Assembly (NCBI GenBank): GCA_014529385.2
Contig: CM043946.1
Location: 39,075,558-39,139,557 of the forward strand
Direction: 5' to 3'
From: Adiantum capillus-veneris
Lineage: Eukaryota > Streptophyta > Polypodiopsida > Polypodiales > Pteridaceae
Length of the DNA: 64,000 nt
In this document: positions 33,355-43,911 of the stretch, piece by piece
How positions within the stretch are numbered: the first letter of the stretch is position 1
How the letters are laid out: each line of letters opens with the position of its first letter
Notes under the pieces: generated by a model
Seen by the model: the letters and a program-made list of their open reading frames with translations, nothing else
Database searches by the model: none
Told to the model about the DNA's origin: nothing
Position numbers and translations under genes: made by a program

Positions 33355-34088
33355 CTGTAAAGGGGGTCCTTGACGGTGGTGCGAGAGTCAGCATGGTGAC
33401 AAAGAGTTGTTGGGAGTCTATGGGGCGACCTCACCTTGAAGCCACAAGCGTAGTGGTAAAAATGGCTAATGGATCTATTGTTACGCCTATTGGAATGCTA
33501 AAGGATCTCAGGATCAAAGTCTTGGGACACAAGGTAAGGAAGACTTTCATTGTTATGGATTTTTCCAAGCATCCTATGTCATTTGAGATGATCTTAGGGC
33601 GTCCATTCATGAGGGAAGCAAAAATGGTGCATGACTGGTCCAAAAACCACGTCTACTTACAGTTCCAAGACTCTGTCATTCGAGTTGATCTTTTAAGTGG
33701 TCGAACTCATCCTCTAGGAAATAAATTCATCATTGATAATCAATCAGACACAACAATTCACTCAGATCCATTACAGTATTGTTACATGTGTAACGAAGAC
33801 ACGGATATTGGGGAGAACTCTCCTTATATGGATATCCTACCTAGGATGACTGAGTCGGACAATGTGGATTGGGTCCACCTAGCAGCAACCATAGACACTT
33901 GGGGAAATAGGGGGACGACCTGGGTAACACCTGAGGGGGATGAAATGCCTGTACCCTTAAATATGCTACAAGCAATGCATATAGCTTCTGACAAGACTCA
34001 TCCTAATGTAACGAAGAAAACATACAAGTGGGTCCCTAAAGCTTCTTTAGTGACCATAGCTAGTGTTAAAAAAACAGAAGCCTTGTAA
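33291..34088 (+). pseudogene. Element E retropepsin-like domain with DGG active site
   Basis: GQYFEGDESNATL, then VKGVLDGGARVSMVTKS, MANGSIVTPIGMLKDL, EMILGRPFMREAKMVHDW: fold landmarks of a gypsy aspartic protease (flap and LGRPFM strand). The catalytic triplet reads Asp-Gly-Gly instead of Asp-Ser/Thr-Gly. The C-terminal part is acidic and ends in a basic block starting KWVPKASL. The reading frame differs by one from the ORF before it. Confidence 0.75.
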
Positions 34089-34341
34089 GAAACGTACCAC
34101 TCGCTCCAAGAAAGGTAAGAAAATGTTGCGATGGATCCCTAAATGACTATTGGAAGCCCAAGGCTACTACCAAGGAAATGATCAAATCTGGGTGCCAAAA
34201 CGTAGATTGTGCTCTTACCTATCACCTGACACATGTGAGCCCAATCCCGTAGCTCCAAAACGAATCAATGATCGTGGAAAGAAAAAAATCACAGAATGCT
34301 ACACACCCGCTCCAGATCTAGTTTGGGTACCAAAGAAAGAA
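34027..34341 (+). pseudogene. Element E Trp-Val-Pro-Lys repeat tail
   Basis: Downstream of the protease, KWVPK (34027), RWIPK (34131), QIWVPKRR (34183) and LVWVPKKE (34321) recur about every 15-45 codons in a basic, Pro-rich context, with stops and a frameshift between. The same motif occurs after the retropepsin at 60616. Function unknown; a basic aromatic repeat could bind nucleic acid or a partner protein. Confidence 0.55.
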
Positions 34342-34672
34342 TGATTTGTTCCACCTAGCTCAGGAAGGGGGGAGTCCCATGAGGCTTCTAGCTCCTCATG
34401 TTATGCATCCATAGAGGTAAAATCTTCTCCACAGCCTCCACCTACAATAGTGGACCTCCATAAAGCTACAAAGGAATCCACACCTCCCAGTATTCAAGAA
34501 TCACCTGATGAACTACTTCAAGTTCGATATTGGGAGAGTACCTTACCGCCCTTGCAACTCGACGAGGCGCCTAAGGTAATAGAAAACTACTAGCAAAAAT
34601 ATCCACCTATTACCAACTGGAACAATTGGTTTCAAAGGGTGACAAGCTCATTTCAAACGGTATGATCTACCC

Positions 34673-34687
34673 AAGGAAGGGGGGGAG
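34673..34687 (+). other. Internal polypurine tract of element E
   Basis: AAGGAAGGGGGGGAG, 1.6 kb before the tract that abuts the 3' LTR (AGGAAGGGGGGCA at 36296-36308). Similar sequence suggests a second priming site or the relic of an older LTR junction. Confidence 0.45.
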
Positions 34688-36295
34688 TATTTGCTGACAG
34701 TCATCATTCATTTGTTTCCCTCTCAACCTTTTTCCCTGACCTCTCAATCACCAATCTTAGGGAATGTACATATAAAGCTTTATACTCGCAGAAAACAAAA
34801 AAATAAAGAGCAAGAGAAATTAGCAAACGAGTATGCACAATGAAAGTCAAAACATTGACCCAGACCTACACATTTACATCCGTTACACTGAAACAGAAAC
34901 CTATGTCATGAAACACCTTTGATCCTCATCACTTGAGTGATGGAGGGTAGGTAAGATTAGACGATAGGAGTGTTTCTGTTTTAGATTTGAGTGATTAGCA
35001 AAGTTCTCTTTTCCCACTAATGTGCCTCCTAAAGGTATTGTTTGTGTTTCATAGTGTGTATAGGAACGTGTTGTTGTGGTTAGGATTTGGACCTTCATGG
35101 AACCTTTCTCTCGTTCACTCTTCTGTTCAAGCGCCACCATCAACACAAACAGGTGTTTCTTGTCAATTAGCATTGTCCCTTATCTTTTTTGCATCTATGA
35201 TTGTTTGCTTTGATTGTGATTGGTAGCATAATATCCAACACATTTGCTTAGTATCAAACATTTAATTCAATGTCTTTTTTGTCATAATTTCTTGTCTAGG
35301 TTTAAAAATCAAGCAAGTTCGACTAAGCTAGTTTGACCAAGTTAGGTGTTAGAGATCTTCTCTTAATACCATGGGGAATGCCTTCCTAATAATCAATGGT
35401 TACTTAGGTTCTTAATCCGATCTAGGCAGCATTGTGTGAAATGTACTAGGGCTTTCTAGTGGGCTTGACCCTATTGACCTTTAGCTTAAGTATTATAAAG
35501 GGAGTTTACTAGTGTGATGAGCCTGGGGAGGTGTATCAATGTTATATGACCCCCCAAACTTACAAAATTAAAATGATGAAAATGAACAAACAAAAAATCA
35601 AAGTGCCACATTGTAAAATCTTAAGCTGGAAGAGAAATCTCAGTTTGATTGGGTACTTCACTCACATGTATCGCCTATGGTACTAGAGCCCTAGAGGTTC
35701 CCAGTATGGGCGCTTTTTCTTGAAAAGCAAAAAAACCCAAGGCGTACAAAATAAGCACACACATCAAAATTGCATCACTATGAAAAGACTTTGGGGGGTC
35801 AAAGAAAAAGTAATCAGTCAGGCGATGATTTCATGAGAAATTCCTTTTATGGTAGCTTAACTACAAGGTCTTCTAGATATAGCCTCTAGTCAGCCCTCGA
35901 ACATGAATACTTGGCTCTCGCGATTAAACAACTTAATTGATCACACAAAATTAAGAAGCTTACCCATGGTATTAATATATTATCTCTAGTGCCTTTCGAC
36001 CGTCAAATTAGCGACCCCAGACTTGTTTAATTTTTTACCTTTACATCTGTTTATGCATTTGATTACATTGCAATTTAATGTTCATTGCTGACAAATTGTT
36101 TGAAATTCTTTTACCAATCAATTTGTCTACCTAAAACTGCATATGCTTTTTAATCACTCATGAGAATGCAATTACTGTGCCAATGTTGTTTGATTTTGCA
36201 GTGATTGAAGAAGGCTAATGACATTCATCTCAAATGCTCTTCCACCTCGACGAACGAGCTTCAACTCAATAGCTTCCGAGGACGGAATCTACATC
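34688..36295 (+). other. Element E 3' noncoding region
   Basis: 1.6 kb with no convincing ORF and no homology to other parts of the window. An AT-rich untranslated segment. Confidence 0.6.
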
Positions 36296-36308
36296 AGGAA
36301 GGGGGGCA
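36296..36308 (+). other. Element E polypurine tract
   Basis: AGGAAGGGGGGCA directly before the TGTTAACC start of the 3' LTR. Confidence 0.85.
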
Positions 36309-36619
36309 TGTTAACCGTCACGGCTCACGGACACCCCATCACCTACGACGGACGTGTATTATGTATTTGGTAGAGTCAGGTACCGGGCTTGTCGGACCAA
36401 TAGGAAAAGGGTAAGAGTGATCGCTGATGAGAGGCGCACTCTAACTGGGACATTCAAGGGATTAGTTGGCTAAGCATGGGTGCCCAAGTGTGAATGGGGT
36501 GAGCTCATATAAAATCCAACTAAACCTAAAATTCACTTATTCTCTCATTTGTGCAATAGAAGAGTGCTCTTGCTCCATCTCCATCTCCATCTTCTTCTTC
36601 TTCACCTCCTTGTGTGTGT

Positions 36620-36684
<65 letters not shown>

Positions 36685-36938
36685 TGTGTGTGTGTGTGTG
36701 ATCGAGCATTGCTACGAAGGCACGGCGGCGGCGAAGCGGTTGAGTGCGGCACGACTGCAGCTTCTTCTTCATCGCGGCGAGGAATCCACCACGAAGGCAA
36801 GCGTAGAGCGGTGAGTGACACACCCTTTGCTCTCTTGAGCTTGCTAGTTTAGGCTTGTTGTGTGCTTGGAGCCATTTGTGGCTCGCACACGGTGTATCGA
36901 CAAGTCCCTTGCTTCGACAGTGCAGCAAGGAGTGCACA
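36309..36938 (+). repeat. Element E 3' LTR
   Basis: 630 bp, TGTTAACC to AGTGCACA. Very similar to the 5' LTR outside the expanded (GT)n(GA)n(GT)n tract at 36611-36700. Confidence 0.93.
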
Positions 36939-37350
36939 ATCATCTAGGGCTCTGAGGGTTGCACTAGGAGGTGCCTGCCAATGGGGACCTGCTTCGGGTA
37001 AAAGCGACTGAATAACTGCAAGGATGTTACTTCAAAAACTTGCATCTAGCTGCAACATGTCATAGATCGACACTTCTTGGGAGGTGTTCTTCAATATTGT
37101 CTCTGCTGTAAGATTTTCTTTTTATACTAATGGTTTCTCCGGTACCTTGATCTGTTGTAGGTTTGCTAATGCTTCCAGAAAAGCTTCAACAACATTTGAG
37201 AGCCATATGAAGAGCTTCACTTTGCACTAGGGGATGGCTTGTCGAGCATCTCGAAGCGAGGTATTCACTGGTGAGATAGTGGGTGTAATAGTGGAACTTG
37301 TTGGAATGTTGAGACCAAGAGCTGCCCATTGGACCCAAGTGAGGACACCT
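36939..37350. other. Unassigned stretch
   Basis: Flank of element E. No gene or repeat recognised. Confidence 0.5.
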
Positions 37351-37433
37351 TGTTAGGAAATATGACATAGCTAAGTAGATAATTGAGTAGTTTACTTAAT
37401 GGAGAGAGATAATTTTCACACATGAGAGGTTAT

Positions 37434-37439
<6 letters not shown>

Positions 37440-37486
<47 letters not shown>
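37440..37486. repeat. (GA)n microsatellite
   Basis: Pure GA run within the LTR of fragment J. Confidence 0.95.
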
Positions 37487-37489
<3 letters not shown>

Positions 37490-38162
37490 ACAATAGACGT
37501 GGTTCACCCAATGTGGGCTACATCCACGAGAAAGCAACCACTCAATGGCTTTAGTACTTGAAAACAAGAAGTAGATTACAAAGGGATTATAGCCTTTTGG
37601 GTCTCTCCCCTTGCTTCACTCTCACCAGCATCAACTTCACAATGCACCACAATGCCTCACAATCCGTTTTTGTGTGTAGAAGAGGCCTCCTTTTATAGCC
37701 CAAAAGGGATTCCCTCTCTCATGAGAAGCAGTCGTGTGTAGCTGCCCTTGGGTTGACAAGTCTGACTTGGACTCTCCAATCCGCCCATGTGTGGCCGCCC
37801 TTGAGAAGACAAGTCCGCCTTTGAAATCGGCCATCGGCCATTGAATTCGGCCACCGGTCATTGACTATTGGCCACCGACCAAACGAACAGCCATTTTTTG
37901 ACCACTTTTCGGCCACCGTCCACCCATAATATTTAGGCGCCAGCCAGTCTCGAGTAAAGCTCCAGACTGGCCTTGAAAATTTAGGTTTCCGGTGAGTGAT
38001 TTTTCTTCATGCACGATGGCTTCTCCTCATAACGGGGGCCTTACAAATGTGTGTTTTTAATGCAAAAATTTACAAGAGGTAAATTACGCTCCATACTTAA
38101 AAATCTCCCACTTGAAGATTGATCTCCACAACAAACCTATGACTGCTTTCCATCATGGATTC

Positions 38163-38450
38163 TTATCCTTGAATGCCGATTGAAAATGAACAGAATCTCA
38201 ACTTCTCCTTGTTGACCACCATTGTAAACATGTCTGCAGGATTTTTAGCTGTATGTACATTTCCTAGCTTTAGCTGTCCCTCTTTTAAAAGTGTGTGTAT
38301 GAAGTGATATCTCACCTCAATATTCCTTCTCCTTGAATGAAAGTCTGAGTTCTTTGCAAGACGGATAGCGCTTTGGCTATCATTGTACAAGACACAATTG
38401 TCTTTGTCTTGTTTGAATCCAAGCTCTTCTAAGAATCTATGAAGCCACAT
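38163..38450 (-). pseudogene. Fragment J RNase H C-terminus
   Basis: MWLHRFLEELGFKQ, LYNDSQSAIRLAKN, IEVRYHFIHTLLKEGQ and NPADMFT are the last part of a copia RNase H. ADMFT corresponds to the usual ADxLTK near the polyprotein end. The rest of pol is missing. Confidence 0.85.
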
Positions 38451-38486
38451 AATTTCTTTGCTTGCCTATGTCATTGCTACATACTC

Positions 38487-38624
38487 TAATTTTGGTAGAA
38501 CGTGAGGCCACTTTCTACAGCTTTGAAGCCTAGCTTAATGATGTGCCTCCAATCGTGAAGACATAGCCAGTAGTGTGAGAGTGAGCAGCGGAAAGAGTGT
38601 GAGCCACGTGCATAAAAAACGCTA

Positions 38625-38664
<40 letters not shown>

Positions 38665-39545
38665 ACAAGTGCTCTGCAAATGATGCTCTCAATACACAAT
38701 TTGAATGACTAGAAGACCCTAATCATTCTATTTATAGAATCTTAGGTTGAGGTAGGGCAAAAATGTGTAATTGGTGCAAAAAACATAAAAGCTCAAAAAT
38801 GGCTAAAAATGTGTGCACCCATCCAGGCTCAAAAAATGACCGGCCGGACAGGTGCTAAAAGTGTTCGCCCATGCAATCTACATGATGTGCAATAGGTGTC
38901 CAACCCGAGACAATCACTAGCCATACAAATGGTGAAGCAACATTGGTGTAACTCTAACACCCCCTCTTAGTAGCGGATGCTGAGACAACATAGAGGAGTT
39001 GAAGGTGAGAAGCCAAAGTCCGCTAAGGTACACCCTTCATGAAGATGTCTGTTGCATTGTTCGCTGTAGGAACATACTTCAAATGAAGATCTCTAGTCAA
39101 AACCTACTCCTGAACATAGTGGTACTGCACCTCAGTGTGCTTTTTCCGAGCGTGAAAGATAGAGTTCGTGGCAATAGCAATGCAACTTTGATTGTCGCAC
39201 AATAGACAAGTAGTAACAGTCTGGGGAAACACAACTCTCCCAGTAATCTTTGTAGCCATATGGAATCACAAGCAGCATAGCAAGCTGCTATGTACTCCGC
39301 CTATATAGAAGATAGTGCAACGGTGGATTGTCGTTTATTGCTCCATGAAATGGGTTTCGAGCCGAGTGTGAAAACTACTACTGTAGTAGAGTGCCAAATA
39401 TCTGGATTTCCTGCCCAATCTGAATCGCACCAACCAAGTAAGGTGCAACCCTTGGAGAGACCATAGAACACACCAAGTAAACCGCCATGTTGCATGCCTC
39501 TGCCCTGTAAACTTGGGGCATAGAAGCATGCACAAGCATCACACG
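38487..39545 (-). mobile_element. Fragment K: copia 3' LTR plus RNase H
   Basis: Minus strand: RNase H remnant, polypurine tract AAGAGGGGG (38960-38970), LTR starting TGTTAGAGTTACACC at 38959 and running to about 38487. The LTR has a TATA-like CTATAAATAG near 38727-38736 and a (GA)n tract at 38628-38661. Its LTR does not match the LTR at 42595-42823, so K and L are probably different elements joined. Confidence 0.6.
39301..39545 (-). pseudogene. Fragment K RNase H remnant
   Basis: WCDSDWAGNPDIWHSTTVVVF, then SKPISWSNKRQSTVALSS, the copia RNase H core, with broken frames continuing to about 38990. Directly upstream on the minus strand is integrase sequence, so the RT domain is absent at this join. 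Confidence 0.8.
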
Positions 39546-39551
39546 AGCCAT

Positions 39552-40067
39552 CTATATGATAGTCTGATTATTTCCCTCAACAACTCCGTTTTGGGAAGGA
39601 GTGTAAGGAGTAGTCAGCTGGCATTGGATGACCTCTAACTTGCGCCATTGTGCAAAGTCCTTTGAGGTGAACTCACCCCCTCTGTTTGAGCGAATACATT
39701 TGATGTGGGCGTCCTTCTCCTTATCAACCATTGTCTTCTGATTTTGAATGAAATTGAAAGCCTCTGACTTGATTTTTAGGAACCAAGCCCAAGTGTACCT
39801 GCTAAAATCATCCACAAAAGTAAAAACCTGTGAGTCAAAAAATGAAGGAGTGCTCATCGGTCCACATAGATCAATGTGAACCAATGCAAGTGGTTCCGGA
39901 GCTCTGTTGGATGCTTGCTTTGGAAAGGCAACCTTGTGTTTCTTGCCCATCAAGAAAGCCTCACATACACCTAGTGAGGAGCATATTGTTGGTAAACCCT
40001 CCACCATAGAGGTCCAGTAGCCTGCTGAAGCTGCCAATAACATAGATGTCCAAATTGTGCATGCCAT
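39552..40067 (-). pseudogene. Fragment L integrase core
   Basis: HIDLCGPMSTPSF carries the first catalytic Asp, FVDDFSRYTWAWFLK follows, then RSNRGGEFTSKDF where the second catalytic Asp is Asn, and TPYTPSQNGVVEGNN with the Glu. The zinc-finger part is in other frames up to about 40300. Inactive by the Asp to Asn change and by truncation. Confidence 0.85.
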
Positions 40068-40152
40068 AGAGAAGAAGACTCCGTGGTCCTAGACAAAAGA
40101 GCAGTGAGGTGGTATAGGAAACCATCACTTTCACCGCATGCAAGGATAGTAC

Positions 40153-40539
40153 CTATCGTAGAATAAAAAATGGTGATTGTGCCACTCCCAAAGTGTATGT
40201 CAGCTCCTTGAGAGTCCAAACTCGACACAGAGAGAGGAGGTTGAAGGCCATGTCCACAACGTAAAGCACCTCCATTGAATTGAACTTTGGGTGTGAGGTA
40301 GAACAAAAAAGGGTAATCTGGCCTCTGCCAAACACTAGAATCTCATGGTTGTCACCCATAGTGATGGTCTGTGAGTGAGTCTCCCTGAGAGAGCTAAACC
40401 ATGATTGTTGGGGAGTCATGTGAGTGGTGGCTCCACCTTCAAAAACCCAAGTACCTGACTGCGATGTAGTAAGAGCGTGGTCCATCCTCGCGCCAAGAGC
40501 GGTCCCCGCCGTCTTGTGAGAGGCTACAACTGTAGTCAA
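40153..40539 (-). pseudogene. Fragment L protease
   Basis: WVFEGGATTHMTPQQSWF corresponds to the copia protease motif with Glu-Gly-Gly in place of Asp-Ser-Gly; ITMGDNHEILVFGRG and LYVVDMAFNLLSL are the usual following blocks. The catalytic Asp is lost. Confidence 0.8.
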
Positions 40540-40811
40540 GGCTGTTTGTTTCTCCCTGTTGGCCTTGTCTCACTTGTTCTTTTTGCATTCTAGTTCTCTG
40601 TGCCCTTCTTGTGGCAATGGTAACATTCGATGTCCTTGTTCTTCTTCTTCTTCTTACCTTTACCTTTATTGTTACCTCCTTGCAATATCAAAGCTCCTTC
40701 CATATCAACAGAACCTCCGGCTTGAAATGCAGAGTGCCCCTTGATCTGTCTAAGGGAAGGGAGAATCTCATCCCAAGTGGGAAAAGAGGTACGTCTAGAT
40801 GTGAGAAAACT

Positions 40812-41279
40812 CTAAAAATAGGGATCAAAGCGTGGGGGAAGCTTGAATAGTAAGAGGTCAGCCATGCGTGCTGAGGTAATGTTGCCTCCGGTAGAGACAA
40901 GATCGTCCCAGAGTTCTCGCATACGGCGGGTCAACCCATCAAGTGAGTTAAAATCCTTGAACTGGAGGTTGTACAACTCCCGTTCAAGTGTGATCTGTCT
41001 CGAAAAAGAGGTCTCCTCAAATTGGTTAAGAATCCATCTCCACAATGGATGTGCATGCTCCTCTTTGGAAACTTCCTTCGTGAAGCAATCAGAGAGGTTC
41101 ATCATAAGAGAGGTGAAGACTCGTATATCCCGGTCTAACCACTCGTCGATCTGGGCCTGAGTGGCGGTGGAAAGGGAAGACTGAGTAGCCGAATGGGTGA
41201 AATCATTCAACCATTCCCAGAGTCGATGGTAGGAAATAATTGTGCGGACTTGTGCCCTACACACACATGCGTGTGGCAA
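40812..41279 (-). pseudogene. gag: Fragment L gag
   Basis: WEWLNDFTHSATQSSLS, HPLWRWILNQFEETSFSRQ, LERELYNLQFKDFNSLDG, TRRMRELWDDLVSTGG, and LLLFKLPPRFDPYF form a copia-type gag domain. The N-terminal part lies in other frames up to 41625 (ATPVQWREMKLNRQ, DIGFEHTRMAIQL). No zinc knuckle is readable before the protease. Confidence 0.75.
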
Positions 41280-42351
41280 GTATAGCTGTCAATCGCGAGA
41301 AAATGTTGTCTGCATGAAACCAGTGTCGGGTCAAATGTTGAAAAAACCACCTGTGATGGGAGTAATGCAAGCCAATGCCGAAATGTGAGAATTGGTGTCG
41401 AATTGGCTCTAATTGCCGATTCAATTTCATCTCCCGCCACTGGACGGGAGTGGCTAGCTGAATAGCCATACGCGTATGCTCAAAGCCGATGTCGAGTGGT
41501 AGAGGCCGAGTCAGATCGATGTCGGAACTGATGTTGGGTCGTTGAAATCTGAAGTCGAGAAGAAACCGAAGATATGGGTCGATGCCGGTGATGTTCTGGC
41601 TTACTTGCCGCTTGTGTGTGCGCACGTTAGCGCACGCAAAAAACCGCTCGCTTTGTACCTCTGTCTCACTCGCTCGTTCTCTATCTCTTTCTCGCTTGCT
41701 CGCTCTCTATTTGAAGCTCTCACTCTCTCACACTCGCACTCTCTCTTTCACAAGCTGTCTCCAAGACATATTGAAGGTCTCTCAGCTGTCCCTCAAGCTG
41801 TCCTCATCTCAACACTGCTTCAATCAAGTTCTCTCCCAGAGAGTCGGGGTTGAGGGGCCAGGGGTTGGTTGAGGGCTCCCATAGGAGTGAGCCCTTCACA
41901 CAATAAGGTGTAGTCCCTTTAAAAAAAAAAAATTGATCGCTGCAAAACTGTCAGAAAACTGAGAAATGCAGGCTCTGACGACGAGGCCGAGCTGTGTGGC
42001 AATTCACTGCTCCAAGCTCAATCGCAGACTTGTTCGATTTTTGCTCACCTTTGTGTGAACACCACATACAGCACTCCTATGGCTGGCCAATTCGAGATCT
42101 CGAAACTTTGTGTTGACTTTGCAAACCTTCAAAGGCTTCAATTTTCTTGCCCGATTTCCAGTGCTTGGCTTCTCCTTGCTCACTCCGCAAGCTTTGCAGA
42201 GAAATGCTTCAAGCTTTGTTTTCTGTAGATCTCCTCTTTTCTTGTTTCTAAAGAGATGTTCCTTAAGATACCTTGAGATTCTGAACACCCAAGAGGGGTT
42301 GCACACGCAAGAGAAGCTGAGATCCGTCATCTCGTCTGGGTGCTCACCGAG

Positions 42352-42563
42352 GATCTCCGATCCGATGCCATCGAGCTAGATCTGTTGCCACCGAGCTCAA
42401 GCCGCCATGGCCAAGCTCCATCGCTCCTATGTCTGTCGTCGCGAAGTGATTGTACGTGATCTCCGATCCAATGCTATCGAGCTGGATTTGTTGCCACCGA
42501 GCTGAAGCCGCCATGGCCAAGCTCCATCGCTCCTATGTCTGTCGTCATGAAGTGATTGTACGT
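42352..42563. repeat. 106-bp tandem duplication in the L leader
   Basis: Units 42352-42457 and 42458-42563 differ at only a handful of positions. They lie between primer binding site and gag, so the leader RNA of L would carry the unit twice. Confidence 0.93.
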
Positions 42564-42581
42564 GTGCGGTTTGTCGTCGTA

Positions 42582-42592
42582 GCTCGATACCA
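42582..42592 (-). other. Fragment L primer binding site
   Basis: Minus strand TGGTATCGAGC, two bases after the LTR end CTCCACA; a variant of the initiator Met tRNA site TGGTATCAGAGC. Confidence 0.8.
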
Positions 42593-42594
42593 AT

Positions 42595-42823
42595 TGTGGA
42601 GTGTGCGTGCATGTGAATGTGTGTGTGCGTAGGTGTGTAGGTGCACTAGCAAGGGAGAGTGTGTAAGGGGGAATTGGGGAAGAAGGAGAAGCTGCACTAC
42701 ACACTAGGTTAGTGGAGTGGAAAGTGAGAGAGTTGTCAACTCTCTCACTTTCTCTCCTTATATTGATTAGAGAAAAAAATAAATAAGGAAGGTTCCCACA
42801 TCCACTTGGCCTACATCCCAACA
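42595..42823 (-). repeat. Fragment L 5' LTR
   Basis: Minus strand TGTTGGGATGTAGG to CTCCACA, 229 bp. No second copy in the window; the right edge is set by the TGTTGGG start. Confidence 0.65.
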
Positions 42824-43789
42824 CCTTCCTGGTATAGTAAGTTTCCCATTATTGATCTCTAGGGACTGGTTAAGAGGAAAGGGAATTATTCTACCTATAA
42901 AATTGACAAAAATAGTATAAAGTTACACGCATGAAAAACTTGCACAAATTCCTATAATTTCATTTTCAAAAAGCATACCATGCTCACATATTTCAGTTTG
43001 TACTGCAAATGTTCCGTTCCACATTGAAAGATTCCGATTATGGATCATGATTTCAAGGGCTGATTTTGGGAATTGTAGTTATAAGTCTCAATAAATACCT
43101 TAGATTTTGCTATAAATCTCGGAGCTTGCCATAAGTAATAAGGTTGAAGAAAAGGTTTATTTTGACTTTATGAATGCAATTCAAGCTCAACTGAGCACTT
43201 AAAAAAAAAAGGTTTATTTTGAGAAATAAAGTGCAAACAAGAAATGTTTACTGTTGGAGAAATGATGCTTACATGGGGAGTAGAAGAGCAATTTTTGCAA
43301 CAAATCTCATCTGGCCTATGGATGTGGCATGTATATTGATTAAAGGTCAACCTTTCTATATTCTTTATTTTAGACTAAGACCTGTGTGCGTGTGTTTTCG
43401 TGTTTTTTTTGTTGTGTTTGTGGGGGGGGGGGGGGGGGGTTGTCTCAGCTTTTAGGCTTGAACCCCTTTAGAAATTCATGTCAACCGATTGAGATGAGAG
43501 TCAAAAAGGAAAAAATCTAATTGCAAATTGCAAGAAACCTAATATAGTGTATATATAGCCGGAACTCAAAGTTATTTTACAAAATTTTTGGTTTAGAATC
43601 GGCTTGAAGGGATTTGTGTATGTTTGGGATGAAGGCTTTTCTTGAACTCATGCCAAGACTTATGCAAACCTTGTAGCCCCCAATTTTAAAAAGAATAAAA
43701 ATCATTCTATATATGAGCCTGATTGGGGCATTGAAGATTTATCCTCCAGAGTGACTATCTTGTTAGAAATAGAAGATCAGCTTCAAGTA

Positions 43790-43828
<39 letters not shown>

Positions 43829-43911
43829 TCCATATCGAGAGCCTCTTCGCTACCAAATTGGTAGGCAGAGGCTGTTGCACGTGAGTTCTCTTTGTTGAGT
43901 GACTTGGCGAT
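42824..43911. other. Unassigned stretch
   Basis: No gene recognised. Contains a poly-A run (43201-43210), a run of about 18 G near 43421-43438 and a (CT)n tract at 43794-43824. Confidence 0.5.

Larger units (their letters stand above)
27860..36938 (+). mobile_element. Element E: 9.1-kb gag-only LTR element
   Basis: 5' LTR 27860-28447, tRNA-Asp-type primer binding site, leader, gag, zinc knuckles, retropepsin-like domain, Trp repeat tail, about 1.6 kb of noncoding sequence, polypurine tract, 3' LTR 36309-36938. No RT, RNase H or integrase motif in any frame. Flanks ATCTT (27855-27859) and ATCAT (36939-36943) are probably a 5-bp target duplication with one change. It resembles the TR-GAG type of non-autonomous plant elements and must be moved by another element's enzymes. 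Confidence 0.88.
37351..38486 (-). mobile_element. Fragment J: copia 3' LTR plus RNase H end
   Basis: Minus strand: RNase H C-terminus (38450-38163), polypurine tract AAGTGGGAGA near 38108-38117, then an LTR of about 750 bp from about 38103 to TAACA at 37351. A different copia family from copia-1 to 4. The LTR contains a (GA)n tract at 37440-37486. The upstream part of the element is cut near 38486, where fragment K starts. Confidence 0.75.
39546..42823 (-). mobile_element. Fragment L: copia 5' half (LTR, gag, PR, INT)
   Basis: Minus strand: LTR 42823-42595, primer binding site, leader, gag, protease, pre-integrase and integrase core, ending at about 39546 just after NNQTII. The integrase C-terminus and reverse transcriptase are missing. 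It abuts fragment K. Confidence 0.75.

Noticed and set aside
42595-42823. Pairing of this LTR with 38487-38959 as one element
   Set aside because: Start and end sequences and lengths differ, so they were kept as fragments L and K.
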